A DNA stretch of 51,394 nucleotides from Alphaproteobacteria bacterium (GCA_021776685.1 JAJFFJ010000105.1:1-51394); one strand, 5' to 3'. Positions 16,009-24,130 are shown, numbered from the stretch's first letter. Made by a program: numbers and translations. The notes: generated by a model not told the origin, from the sequence alone.

Positions 16009-18345
16009 ATGGACGCGGCAACACCGTCCGGCGGCATCGGCGCGCCGGTTCTGCGCAAGGAAGACCGGCGCCTGGTGACGGGCCAGGGACGATTTACCGA
16101 TGACAACCGGGTCGACGGCGCGCTCCACCTGGTAATGGTGCGTTCTCCCCATGCACATGCCCGAATCCGCGGCATTGATGTTGAAGCGGCGAAGGCAATT
16201 GCCGGCGTGGTCGACGTGTTGACCGGCGCTGACATGGCGGCAGATGGCATCGCCTCAATCCCAAGCTATGCCTCGATCGCGGGTCTGGTCGATCTGCCGC
16301 TCAATAATCTCGATGGCTCAGACCGGCGCGTGACACCCATTCCGTTGCTCGCCGTGGACAAGGCGCGCTTTGTAGGGGACGGCGTCGCCGCGGTCGTGGC
16401 GGAGACACTGGCGGCCGCATTGGACGGTGCCGAGCGGGTCGAGGTGGACTATGAACCCTTGCCCGCCGTGACCGCCACCCGCGCTGCGGCGGAAGCGGCT
16501 GCGCCCCAGATATGGGATGATGTGTCCAACAATATCGGCATCGACGCGGAATTTGGGGACCGCGCCGAGACAGAGGCGGCATTTGCGGACGCGACCCATG
16601 TGGTGAGCTTTTCCAGCACCATCAACCGCGTCACCGGCGTGATGATGGAGCCGCGCGGGATTATCGCCGAGCATGATGCCGGCACCGGCCGCTACACCGT
16701 CTGGTGCGGTGGCGATAACTCGGTCCGTCTGAAGGGCGACCTCGCGGCCATCCTCCAGACCGAGGCGGAGAATGTCCGGGTCATCGCGCGGGATATAGGC
16801 GGCAACTTTGGCACCCGCAACTGGTGCTACCCGGAATACGGCCTGGCGGCCTGGGCATCGCGGCGTGCGGCCCGTCCGGTACGCTGGGCGAGCACACGAA
16901 GTGAAGGGTTTTTATCCGACTATCAGGGTCGTGATCTTGTGGTGGACGCCAAACTGGCGCTGGACGGGGACGGCAATTTCCTCGGGTTCCATTCCAGGTT
17001 GATCAGCAACGTGGGCGCCTATGCAGTCAGCTACGTGCCGATCAACAAGTCTTCAGAGCTTTCGACCAGTGTCTATCGCTTGCCCGCGGCCCATGTGGAA
17101 TGCGTGGCCGTCCTCAGCAACACCGTGCCCACAGCGCCATACCGCAGCGCCGGCCGGCCGGAGGCCATGTACATCATGGAGCGGCTGATCGATCTGGCCG
17201 CCCAGAAACATGGGTTCGACCGGGTGGACCTTCGCCGCCGCAACCTGATTCCTGAAAGCGCCATGCCGTTCGTCATGCCGTTGGGCCTCACTTATGACAG
17301 CGGTGACTATGCCCAGGCGCTGGACAAGGTGGTCGCCCTGGGGGATTGGGCCGGCTTCCCCGCCCGACGCGCAGAGGCGGCGACGCGCGGCAAGCTGCGC
17401 GGCGTCGGTCTCGCCAATTATATCGAGATCACCAGCGGTTTTCCGGTGGAGCGCGCAGAGATCACCGTTCGGCCTGATGAGCAAGTGGATGTTGTCATCG
17501 GCACCACTCCCAGCGGCCAGGGCCACGAGACCAGCTTTGCCCAATGTATTGCTGATTGGCTGGGCGTGCCCTTCGCCAGCATCCGGCTTTTGCATGGCGA
17601 CACCGACACGGTGAAAGAGGGCGGTGGCAGCCATTCCGCCCGCTCCATGCGCATGGCCGGGATCGTCATGGGCCAGGCCTCGGACAAAGTGATCGAGCGG
17701 GGCAAGCAGATCGCGGCTCACCTGCTGGAAGCCGCCGTCGCTGACATTGAGTTCGCGGATGGCGTGTTCACGGTTACGGGCACGGACCGCCATATCGGTA
17801 TTTTCCAGGTCGCGCAGGCGGGCGACGACGTGCCCGACGATCTTCAGGGCCCGCTCTATGGCGATTGCACCGATGTGATGCAGGTACCCGGCTTCCCCTA
17901 TGGCGCGCAGATCTGCGAAGTGGAGGTGGATCCCGACACCGGCGCGGTGGAGGTCGTGGCGATTGCCGCGGTCGATGATGTGGGCCGCGCCGTTAATCCG
18001 CTTATCCTGCACGGCCAAACCCAGGGCGGGGTGGTGCAGGGCCAGGGGCAGGCGTTGATGGAAAATGCCTATTACGACCCCGAGACCGGGCAGATGCTGG
18101 CGGGCTCGCTAATGGACTATGCCATGCCCCGGGCAGACGATTTTCCGTTCATTGCGTCGGAAATCATGGAAGTGCCGTCACCTACCAATCCGCTCGGCGT
18201 CCGGGGCGGTGGCGAGGGGGGCACCACGCCCGCGCTGGCCGTGGTGGTCAGCGCCGTTGTCGACGCCCTTCGCGACCACGGCGTCGCCCATGTGGAAATG
18301 CCCGTGACGGCAGAACGGGTTTGGCGCGCGATGAACGGCGGCTGA
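16009..18345 (+). CDS. Xanthine dehydrogenase-family molybdopterin-binding (large) subunit, orphan
   Basis: Molybdenum hydroxylase large subunit of 778 residues, CoxL-like. It starts with the usual GAPVLRKEDRRLVTGQGRFT, has the Mo-cofactor segments ARDIGGNFGTRN and APYRSAGRPEAMYIMERLID, and ends with GVRGGGEGGTTPALA, which holds the catalytic Glu. The AYRCSFR loop of true CO dehydrogenase is absent; PYRSAGR is the form-II-like version, so hydroxylation of an aromatic, purine or aldehyde substrate is more likely. No FAD or 2Fe-2S subunit gene is adjacent; the only ones in the window belong to hcr, 12 kb away on the other strand. The ATG at 16009 follows GGGGGAA; it lies 39 bp after the thiolase stop and is probably cotranscribed. 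Confidence 0.9.
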   Translation: MDAATPSGGIGAPVLRKEDRRLVTGQGRFTDDNRVDGALHLVMVRSPHAHARIRGIDVEAAKAIAGVVDVLTGADMAADGIASIPSYASIAGLVDLPLNNLDGSDRRVTPIPLLAVDKARFVGDGVAAVVAETLAAALDGAERVEVDYEPLPAVTATRAAAEAAAPQIWDDVSNNIGIDAEFGDRAETEAAFADATHVVSFSSTINRVTGVMMEPRGIIAEHDAGTGRYTVWCGGDNSVRLKGDLAAILQTEAENVRVIARDIGGNFGTRNWCYPEYGLAAWASRRAARPVRWASTRSEGFLSDYQGRDLVVDAKLALDGDGNFLGFHSRLISNVGAYAVSYVPINKSSELSTSVYRLPAAHVECVAVLSNTVPTAPYRSAGRPEAMYIMERLIDLAAQKHGFDRVDLRRRNLIPESAMPFVMPLGLTYDSGDYAQALDKVVALGDWAGFPARRAEAATRGKLRGVGLANYIEITSGFPVERAEITVRPDEQVDVVIGTTPSGQGHETSFAQCIADWLGVPFASIRLLHGDTDTVKEGGGSHSARSMRMAGIVMGQASDKVIERGKQIAAHLLEAAVADIEFADGVFTVTGTDRHIGIFQVAQAGDDVPDDLQGPLYGDCTDVMQVPGFPYGAQICEVEVDPDTGAVEVVAIAAVDDVGRAVNPLILHGQTQGGVVQGQGQALMENAYYDPETGQMLAGSLMDYAMPRADDFPFIASEIMEVPSPTNPLGVRGGGEGGTTPALAVVVSAVVDALRDHGVAHVEMPVTAERVWRAMNGG

Positions 18346-18403
18346 TCGCCTGAATCGGGACACATTGGGCGGCGAAACTGGCTGCCCCAACCGGAGAGAT
18401 CCC

Positions 18404-19138
18404 ATGCGCGCAGTCAATCATTGGGTCCTGGCAATCATTGCTGTTTTGGTTTTTGGCGGCTCTCCTGCGGCGGCACAAAAGCTGCCTGTTGACGTCGAGC
18501 TGGTCTTGGCGGCCGACGGCTCCGGGTCCATCGACGACAACGAACTGAAACTGCAGCGGCAGGGTTATGCCCGCGCCATCACCCATCAGTTGGTGCTGAA
18601 TGCCATCCGTGGCGGCCGGCACCAGCGAATTGCGGTGCAATTTATCGAGTGGGGCGCGCCGTCGTCGGTGGAGATAATCGTTGATTGGCACCTGATCCGC
18701 GACAAAGCCAGCGCCCAGGCCTTTGCCGCAAAGCTGGTCAAGGCGCCGCGCAAGGTCTTTGGCTACAACTCGATCAGCGCGGCCATCGTCAAAGCGGCCC
18801 ATGAGATCAAGACCAACCGCTACGAGGGCCTGCGCAAGATCATCGATATTTCCGGTGACGGCCCACAAATCAACGGGCCGCCGCTGGACGTGGTGCGCGC
18901 GGCGGCGCTGAAGGCAGGTATTACCATCAACGGTCTTGTGATCGCGGCGCGGGGCGGGCGGTTTTCGGGTCCCGCTTCGGCGGGTCTGGTTGGCCACTAC
19001 CAGCGCCAGGTGATTGGCGGACCGGGTGCCTTTGTGATGGTGGCGGACGAAAAGACCCCCTTCTGGGAGGTGGTGTTGCGCAAACTGGTGCGGGAAGTGG
19101 CCGCCCGGGGCCAAAGTCCCGCGCGATACCTGCGATAG
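18404..19138 (+). CDS. DUF1194 (VWA-like) secreted protein
   Basis: A 244-residue exported protein of the DUF1194 family, common in Alphaproteobacteria. A signal peptide (about 1-26, ending SPAAAQ) precedes a von Willebrand factor A-like fold. The MIDAS motif is ADGSGSIDDNE; further family landmarks are LQRQGYARAI, RIAVQFIEWG, YNSISAAI, RKIIDISGDGPQING and GITINGLVI. VWA domains bind a divalent metal and mediate protein contacts; no substrate is known for this family. GGAGA six bases before the ATG at 18404 decides the start. It precedes the tandem array of small secreted proteins on the same strand, about 200 bp away, with no evidence that they share a promoter. Confidence 0.88.
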   Translation: MRAVNHWVLAIIAVLVFGGSPAAAQKLPVDVELVLAADGSGSIDDNELKLQRQGYARAITHQLVLNAIRGGRHQRIAVQFIEWGAPSSVEIIVDWHLIRDKASAQAFAAKLVKAPRKVFGYNSISAAIVKAAHEIKTNRYEGLRKIIDISGDGPQINGPPLDVVRAAALKAGITINGLVIAARGGRFSGPASAGLVGHYQRQVIGGPGAFVMVADEKTPFWEVVLRKLVREVAARGQSPARYLR

Positions 19139-19193
19139 AGAGAGTTTACCTCGTGACCGTTGTCACTGCCGTGCCGCCAGCCAGCCGCTACAA

Positions 19194-19220
19194 CGACAAC
19201 CTGAACCGACGCTGTTGTCG
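19194..19220. repeat. Intergenic inverted repeat, possible hairpin
   Basis: CGACAAC (19194-19200) and GTTGTCG (19214-19220) form a perfect 7-bp stem with a 13-nt loop, 55 bp after the DUF1194 stop and 119 bp before the first paralogue. There is no T-run, so termination is uncertain. The rest of this 201-bp gap shows no clear promoter. Confidence 0.4.
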
Positions 19221-19339
19221 CCGGCCACCTCATCATACTGGCAACGGCAGCAGCGTTTTATGTTGTATAGAATGATGGGCGAGGCTCGGGGAATGCGGCG
19301 ATACACGGCCGCCGGGCGCACCGTCAGGGAGATTGACCC

Positions 19340-20047
19340 ATGTTGAAGCACGCTATGGCCGGACTGGTCGCTGCAATTGCGCTCGCCACGCCGGGCGTTG
19401 CCGGCGCGGACTATTACAAGGGCCTCAAAGCCTATGACGCGCGCCAGTATCCGGCAGCCATCAAAGAATGGGAGGCATCGGCCCGCGCCGGTGATGCGAA
19501 GTCCGCCTTCCGCCTGGGGAAAATCTATCAGGACGGCAAGGGTGTGCCCCGCGACTACGCCAAGGCGTATTTCTGGTTCAAGGTGTCCGAGGCCCGCGGC
19601 AACGTTGATGCCGGCATTGCGGCCCACTTTGTCGGGCAGAAGATCCCGGCGGCGAAACGCCAGGAAATTGCAGCCCGCGCCAAATCTGGCGGTGCGGGTG
19701 GCGCCGGCGGTGGGGCTGGCGGCGACGGCCCGTTCGGCAACATGGCCGGCATGGAACTGCGCCGCACCTATCAGGACGTTGACAATACCCGCAGCGAAAT
19801 CTGGCGCTTCGGCCCCGGCGGCAAGGTCCGTGGGCTCGCGACCATGACGACCAGTGGCACGCTGTCCCGTCAGGAGCAGGACGCCGATACCGGTACCTGG
19901 TCGATGGAAGGCGCCAAGCTGTGCATCAAGTGGAGCAAATGGAACGACGGCGCCAAGGTCTGTTACACGGCGACCAAGCGCGGCAAGTCCTACAAGATCA
20001 CAGGCACCAACGGCCGCACGACCACGGCCTATATCGCCAAGCAGTAG
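19340..20047 (+). CDS. Secreted Sel1-repeat protein with C-terminal paralogous domain (array member 1)
   Basis: A 235-residue exported protein. The signal peptide is residues 1-23 (ending GVAGA). Residues about 25-90 contain a Sel1-like repeat (SAFRLGKIYQDGKGVPRDYA, KAYFWFKVSEARGN), a helical protein-interaction unit. A Gly-rich linker (GGAGGAGGGAGGDG) joins it to a C-terminal domain of about 100 residues (ELRRTYQD, EIWRFGPGGKVRG, DTGTWSMEGAKLCIKWSKW, VCYTATKRGKSYKI). That last domain is shared with the four genes that follow and has two conserved Cys. It looks like a small all-beta, lipocalin-like fold; the function is unknown. It is the only array member with a Sel1 fusion. Confidence 0.85.
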   Translation: MLKHAMAGLVAAIALATPGVAGADYYKGLKAYDARQYPAAIKEWEASARAGDAKSAFRLGKIYQDGKGVPRDYAKAYFWFKVSEARGNVDAGIAAHFVGQKIPAAKRQEIAARAKSGGAGGAGGGAGGDGPFGNMAGMELRRTYQDVDNTRSEIWRFGPGGKVRGLATMTTSGTLSRQEQDADTGTWSMEGAKLCIKWSKWNDGAKVCYTATKRGKSYKITGTNGRTTTAYIAKQ

Positions 20048-20060
20048 CGCCAGCATCGTC

Positions 20061-20084
20061 CGGTCGCGCAAATTTGAGCGACCG
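20061..20084. repeat. Hairpin after array member 1
   Basis: CGGTCGC (20061-20067) pairs perfectly with GCGACCG (20078-20084) around a 10-nt AT-rich loop, 13 bp after the stop codon. There is no T-run; it could mark a 3' end or stabilise the upstream message. Confidence 0.45.
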
Positions 20085-20152
20085 TGACTGATCCGTTCGT
20101 CCACACGCCCCATATAAGGGGAGTGATGCATTCAGCATGAGGACGGGCGGGC

Positions 20153-20548
20153 ATGAAAAAATTCATCCTGGCCGCGGCCATTGTCGCCGCGGCCTTCGCG
20201 GGGCCGGGTGCTGTAACCCAGGCCGCAGCCTTCACAAACGCAGAAATCCGCCTGTCAATCTGGAATGGCGAGGCCGAGGAAGCGCACCTATGGCGCCTTC
20301 GGCCTGGTGGCCGCGCGAGCGGCATTTCCAGCGCCCACTACAACCGGGGGCGCGGTTATTGGCATGAGGAAATCACCGATACCGGAACCTGGACCTATTC
20401 TGGCAATACCTTGTGCGTCACCTGGAGGCGGTTGTTACAGGGCGGGCAACACTGTTTCCGCCTGACCATCAAGGGATCCCGGTTGATCGCTGCAGGTGTC
20501 GGCAGTGGCCGCACCAGCCGCGGAACGATCCATCCCCTGGGCAAATAA
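20153..20548 (+). CDS. Small secreted protein, paralogous array member 2
   Basis: A 131-residue exported protein. The signal peptide covers about 1-25 (MKKFILAAAIVAAAFAGPGA, then VTQAAA). The mature domain follows the array pattern: AEIRLSIWNGEAEEAHLWRL, PGGRASG, TDTGTWTYSGNTLCVTWRRL, HCFRLTIKG, and TSRGTIHPLGK at the end. The conserved core residues are H/I-L-W-R, G-x-W, L-C and C-x-R. It is the most divergent of the four short members, lacking the G-Y-E-(L/I)-R-G start. The function is unknown; two conserved Cys may form a disulfide. Confidence 0.8.
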   Translation: MKKFILAAAIVAAAFAGPGAVTQAAAFTNAEIRLSIWNGEAEEAHLWRLRPGGRASGISSAHYNRGRGYWHEEITDTGTWTYSGNTLCVTWRRLLQGGQHCFRLTIKGSRLIAAGVGSGRTSRGTIHPLGK

Positions 20549-20657
20549 TGGGCATCCGCTGAAAAATGGGGCGTGCAGCCAAACAATTTTGAGGGTGTGC
20601 GACGCACAGATGAGGGGAACCAAGGCAATGTCTTTATCTCTGGAAAGGACGAAAACC

Positions 20658-21074
20658 ATGTTCCAGTCAATCAAACGCGCAACACCGGCTGCAGTGGCAG
20701 TTCTGCTTGCTACCGCCGCCCTGTCACCGGCCATCGCTGCGCCCCCGGCAAGCTACGCAGGTTACGAATTGCGGGGTAACCTGCCAGGTGAGTGGGCACA
20801 TCGGGACAATCATCTTTGGCGGTTCACGGCTGATGGCGGCGTTCGCGGCGTCTACACCACAATTGCCCCCAATACCCGCGGTGGCGTCTTCGTCACCCAG
20901 CATGACAAGGGCCGGTGGCGCGTGAATGCAGGACGATTGTGCGTCACCTTCGCTCGCTGGTTCCGTGGCCAGGAGCAATGCTACCGAGTGCAGACGCTGA
21001 ACGGACGCTGGCATCGTTTCGTAAGTAATGATGGCAGCTATTCGTTTCGGGGAACGCTGGCACGGTCGACCTGA
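20658..21074 (+). CDS. Small secreted protein, paralogous array member 3
   Basis: A 138-residue exported protein with signal peptide 1-28 (MFQSIKRATPAAVAVLLATA, then ALSPAIAA). The mature domain shows the full array signature: GYELRGNLPGEW, NHLWRFTADGGVRG, DKGRWRVNAGRLCVTFARWF, QCYRVQTLNGRWHRFV, YSFRGTLA. The ATG at 20658 follows GGAAAGGA (20642-20649) at ideal spacing. An in-frame ATG at 20628 also exists but would push the signal peptide inward. The 13-nt palindrome TGTGCG-A-CGCACA lies about 50 bp upstream of the start. The function is unknown. Confidence 0.82.
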   Translation: MFQSIKRATPAAVAVLLATAALSPAIAAPPASYAGYELRGNLPGEWAHRDNHLWRFTADGGVRGVYTTIAPNTRGGVFVTQHDKGRWRVNAGRLCVTFARWFRGQEQCYRVQTLNGRWHRFVSNDGSYSFRGTLARST

Positions 21075-21130
21075 CCTCCCGCCGGTAAAAAATCATATAA
21101 ACCCGCTGCCGAGATCGAGAGGAGCAGCCA

Positions 21131-21556
21131 ATGACAATGGCACGAAACCTGATTCTTGGTACCGCTGTGGCGGTCTTCACTGCATTTGCCGGCAGTTCGG
21201 CCATGGCCAAGGCGGCAAGTCCGCCCGCTGGGCCGGCTGGCTATGAAATTCGCGGCGTCATGCCCGGCCAGTATGAGGCGTGGGAACATCATCTGTGGCG
21301 TTTCCGCCCCGATGGCCGGATCACCGGTTATCTCTATGCGCAGCAGATCGGCATCGCCCAGCCCGGTTATATCGAGAAAAGCGATGTCGGCCGCTGGCGC
21401 CTGAATGGCGCCCGCATGTGCGTTACCTGGAGCAAATGGTTCCAGCAGCGCGAGCATTGCTATCGCCTGCGTGTGATGAATGGCGGGCGGTTCTATTTCC
21501 ATAACACCAATGGGCCGCTGAGCTTTGAGGGCACCTATCGCAAGGTCGGTCTTTAG
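21131..21556 (+). CDS. Small secreted protein, paralogous array member 4
   Basis: A 141-residue exported protein with signal peptide 1-27 (ending SSAMAKA). The mature domain has GYEIRGVMPGQYEAWEHHLW, RFRPDGRITGYLYAQQIG, KSDVGRWRLNGARMCVTWSK, HCYRLRVMNGGRFYF and LSFEGTYRKVG. It is closest to member 5; they share the W-E-x-HLWRF and SDVG-x-WR features. AGAGGAG is well placed before the ATG. The stop lies within the start region of member 5, so the two are probably translationally coupled. Confidence 0.85.
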   Translation: MTMARNLILGTAVAVFTAFAGSSAMAKAASPPAGPAGYEIRGVMPGQYEAWEHHLWRFRPDGRITGYLYAQQIGIAQPGYIEKSDVGRWRLNGARMCVTWSKWFQQREHCYRLRVMNGGRFYFHNTNGPLSFEGTYRKVGL

Positions 21557-21986
21557 CGGCGGATCAGTCCGACGCGGCGCCAGGACGGCATTTGCCGTCC
21601 TGGTCGCTGGCCTGCCTATTTCAGCGGTCGCCCAGCCATCGCTGCCTGCCAACATGGCTGGATGGGAAATCCGCGGCACCCTGCGCGGAACCTATGCTCC
21701 CTGGGAAAATCACCTGTGGCGGTTCAGCGGTGCACCCCAGGTGACCGGCCGTTTTTCCGCGCAGGTGCTGTATTCCCTGGGCCGCGGCGGCTCACGCCTG
21801 ATTGAAGGCAGCGACGTGGGATTCTGGCGGGTGGCCGACGGTACCTTGTGCATCCAATGGCGGCGTTGGTTCAATGCCCGAACCCTGTGCTGGCGCCTTG
21901 AGCCATTGCGAGGTCAATGGGTGCGCTTCGTCGGCCAGAATGGCGCGCCGTCCTTCAAGGGGACGCTCGCCCGCTATCGCCGTTAG
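21525..21986 (+). CDS. Small secreted protein, paralogous array member 5
   Basis: About 153 residues; the array domain is clear (GWEIRGTLRGTYAPWENHLW, GSDVGFWRVADGTLCIQWRR, LCWRLEPLRGQWVRFV, PSFKGTLARYRR). The only usual start codon ahead of the signal-like segment (RRGARTAFAVLVAGLPISAV) is a TTG at 21525, 32 bp inside member 4 and without a good ribosome site, so coupling to member 4 is likely and the start is uncertain. The 3' end overlaps the convergent SDR gene by four bases. The second Cys is followed by Trp instead of Tyr or Phe. The function is unknown. Confidence 0.75.
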   Translation: MRAPIARSVFSGGSVRRGARTAFAVLVAGLPISAVAQPSLPANMAGWEIRGTLRGTYAPWENHLWRFSGAPQVTGRFSAQVLYSLGRGGSRLIEGSDVGFWRVADGTLCIQWRRWFNARTLCWRLEPLRGQWVRFVGQNGAPSFKGTLARYRR

Positions 21987-22762
21987 GTTTCGCCGGTGAT
22001 CGTGGCGCCACCGTCAATGACGATGGTCTGCCCGGTAATGAAGCTGCCGCCTTTTCCTGCCAGGAACACGGCCGCACCGGCGACCTCTTCGACCTCACCG
22101 ATTCTTTTCAGTGCATAGGTCCGAATGGCCTCTTCATAGATTTCCGGCGTCTCCCACAGCACCCGCGCCATATCGGTGCGGATGATTGCCGGGGCCAGGC
22201 AGTTGACCCGCACATTCTGACGGCCCCATTCGGTGGCCAGGTTGCGCGCCAGTGCCATGTCGGCGGCTTTTGAAATGCCGTAGATCCCAAGCGAAGCCGT
22301 TCCTTTCAAGCCGCCGACGGAGGAGGTGATGATGACGCTGCCGCCCCCTCGTTCCGCCATTTCCGGGATCACCATCTGACACAGCCAAATGTTGGAGCGC
22401 ACATTTGCGTCCATGGTCTTCTGGTAGGCCTCGTCGGGCATATCCTGCAATGGCCCGAAATAAGGATTCACTGCGGCGTTGCAGACCAAAATGTCGATCG
22501 GTCCACATTTTTCCCGCGCCCCGGCAACCAGGGCTTCCAGTTGGTCCTTGTGGGAGATGTTGCACGGGATCGCCACCGCCTTGCCGCCGTCGTCCCGGAT
22601 TTCCTGGGCGACCTGCTCGCAAACCTCCGCCTTACGGCTGGATATCACCACCGTCGCACCCTGCGCGGCCATGGCCTCGGCGATGGCGCGGCCAATGCCT
22701 TTGCTCGACCCGGTGATCAGGGCAACCTGGCCGTCCAGGCGGAACAGGGTGTCGTATTTCAT
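21983..22762 (-). CDS. SDR-family NAD(P)-dependent oxidoreductase
   Basis: Classical short-chain dehydrogenase of 259 residues. The cofactor motif TGSSKGIG is at 17-24, CNAA follows at about 94-97, and the catalytic Ser147/148, Tyr161 and Lys165 lie in TSSVGG and YGISK. The C-terminal GSFITGQTIVIDGGATITG is typical of the FabG-like and DHRS4-like groups. The substrate is unknown. It is divergent from the acyl-CoA dehydrogenase pair across 157 bp that contain a consensus promoter and a 22-bp palindrome, so a shared beta-oxidation-like regulon is plausible. The 3' end overlaps array member 5 by four bases. Confidence 0.92.
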   Translation of the reverse strand: MKYDTLFRLDGQVALITGSSKGIGRAIAEAMAAQGATVVISSRKAEVCEQVAQEIRDDGGKAVAIPCNISHKDQLEALVAGAREKCGPIDILVCNAAVNPYFGPLQDMPDEAYQKTMDANVRSNIWLCQMVIPEMAERGGGSVIITSSVGGLKGTASLGIYGISKAADMALARNLATEWGRQNVRVNCLAPAIIRTDMARVLWETPEIYEEAIRTYALKRIGEVEEVAGAAVFLAGKGGSFITGQTIVIDGGATITGET

Positions 22763-22837
22763 GGCAGGGGCCTCCAGGCATTGGTCTCGTGTCTGACGGG
22801 CCGGGTATTTTATTGAGCCCTGCGAAAAGGTAGCGCG

Positions 22838-22865
22838 TTGAACCCGCCTCTCCGAGCTTTATAAT
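22838..22865 (+). promoter_or_regulatory. Sigma-70-type promoter for the acyl-CoA dehydrogenase pair
   Basis: TTGAAC (22838-22843), a 16-bp spacer and a perfect TATAAT (22860-22865). Transcription would start near 22872, about 48 bp before the ATG at 22920, just ahead of the palindrome at 22883-22904. Confidence 0.7.
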
Positions 22866-22882
22866 CGCCGCAACCAAAGCGC

Positions 22883-22904
22883 TGCATCCCACGGGTGGGA
22901 TGCA
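22883..22904. promoter_or_regulatory. Perfect 22-bp palindromic operator candidate
   Basis: TGCATCCCAC (22883-22892), two central bases GG, then GTGGGATGCA (22895-22904): all ten arm positions match. It lies about 11-32 bp downstream of the predicted transcription start and 15 bp before the ATG, where a bound repressor would block elongation. As RNA it could also form a hairpin near the ribosome site. No cognate regulator is adjacent. Confidence 0.65.
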
Positions 22905-22919
22905 AACAGGGATCACATC

Positions 22920-24116
22920 ATGAATTTACAGGAATCACCGGAACTGCAGAGTTTCCGTGAGGAAGTGCGCGCGTTTCTGGCTGATAACCTGCCGCCGGAC
23001 ATCAAGCAGAAGATGGAGATGGGACAGTCCCTGAAGAAGGACGACTATCAACGCTGGATGAAAATCCTGGCGGGCAGGGGCTGGCTGGCTGCCGGCTGGC
23101 CGGAGGAGCATGGCGGTCCTGGCTGGACCCCGGCACAGCGCTACATCTACGACGAGGAATATGGCCGCCACAGTTGTCCGCGTGTGCTGCCCTTCGGCGT
23201 CACCATGGTCGGCCCGGTGATCATCGCCTTCGGCAATGAAGAGCAGAAGGCCGAGTATCTGCCGAAGATTGCAAACTCCGACGTTTGGTGGTGCCAGGGT
23301 TATTCCGAGCCGGGCGCGGGTTCTGATCTCGCTTCGCTCAAGACCAAGGCGGTCAAGGAGAATGGCCACTATATCGTCAACGGCCAGAAGACCTGGACCA
23401 CAATGGCCCAATATGCGGACTGGATCTTCTGCCTCGTGCGCACGTCTGACGAAGGCAAGCCGCAGGAAGGCATTTCCTTCCTTCTAATCGACATGAAAAC
23501 ACCAGGCATCACGGTCAAGCCGATCGTCACCATGGATGGTGGGCAGGAGGTCAACGAGGTCTTCCTCGATGATGTCAAGGTGCCGGTAGAGAATTGCATC
23601 GGTGACGAGAACAAGGGCTGGACGATTGCCAAATACCTGCTGGGCCATGAGCGCACGGGGATTGCCGAGGTCGGCAAATCGCGGCGCCAGCTTCAGCGGG
23701 TCAAGGACATCGCCGCGGCGGAGACGATTGACGGCATGCCGCTGATCGAAGACACAGCGTTCCGCGGGAAAATCGCAGAGGTGGAGATCGAGCTGCTGGC
23801 GCTGGACGCTACGATCCTGCGCATGGTTTCCGCCGAGGGTGCGGGCAAGCCCCCGGGACCGGAGGCCTCCCTGCTGAAAATCAAGGGCGTCGAGCTGCAA
23901 CAGGCGATCACGGAACTGCTGCTGGAGGCGATCGGGAACTATGGCAGCCCCTATATCCGGGAAGCCATGGACCATGGCTGGAACGAGCCGCCGATTGGTC
24001 CGGAATATGCGGCACCCGTGGCGCCCCACTATTTCAACTGGCGGAAATCGTCGATTTACGGCGGCTCCAACGAAGTGCAGCGCAGCATCATCGCAAAGAT
24101 GGTGCTGGGCCTGTAG
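22920..24116 (+). CDS. Acyl-CoA dehydrogenase, large-type subunit of a pair
   Basis: A 398-residue acyl-CoA dehydrogenase. The N-terminal domain has the GRGWLAAGWPEEHGGPGWTP pattern; the beta domain has QGYSEPGAGSDLASLKT and VNGQKTWTT; the end is SSIYGGSNEVQRSIIAKMVL. At the position of the MCAD catalytic Glu (YEGT) it has Gly (YGGS), as in many bacterial members of this subgroup. It is immediately followed by a second, smaller dehydrogenase, the arrangement known for heteromeric alpha2-beta2 enzymes such as the FadE/ChsE pairs acting on steroid or branched acyl-CoA. It is expressed from the promoter at 22838. Confidence 0.93.
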   Translation: MNLQESPELQSFREEVRAFLADNLPPDIKQKMEMGQSLKKDDYQRWMKILAGRGWLAAGWPEEHGGPGWTPAQRYIYDEEYGRHSCPRVLPFGVTMVGPVIIAFGNEEQKAEYLPKIANSDVWWCQGYSEPGAGSDLASLKTKAVKENGHYIVNGQKTWTTMAQYADWIFCLVRTSDEGKPQEGISFLLIDMKTPGITVKPIVTMDGGQEVNEVFLDDVKVPVENCIGDENKGWTIAKYLLGHERTGIAEVGKSRRQLQRVKDIAAAETIDGMPLIEDTAFRGKIAEVEIELLALDATILRMVSAEGAGKPPGPEASLLKIKGVELQQAITELLLEAIGNYGSPYIREAMDHGWNEPPIGPEYAAPVAPHYFNWRKSSIYGGSNEVQRSIIAKMVLGL

Positions 24117-24130
24117 AAGCAGAAATGCGA

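Noticed and set aside
16009-18345. Aerobic carbon monoxide dehydrogenase large subunit (coxL)
   Set aside because: The AYRCSFR active-site loop of form I is absent and there are no coxM/coxS neighbours, so only a general Mo-hydroxylase call is made.
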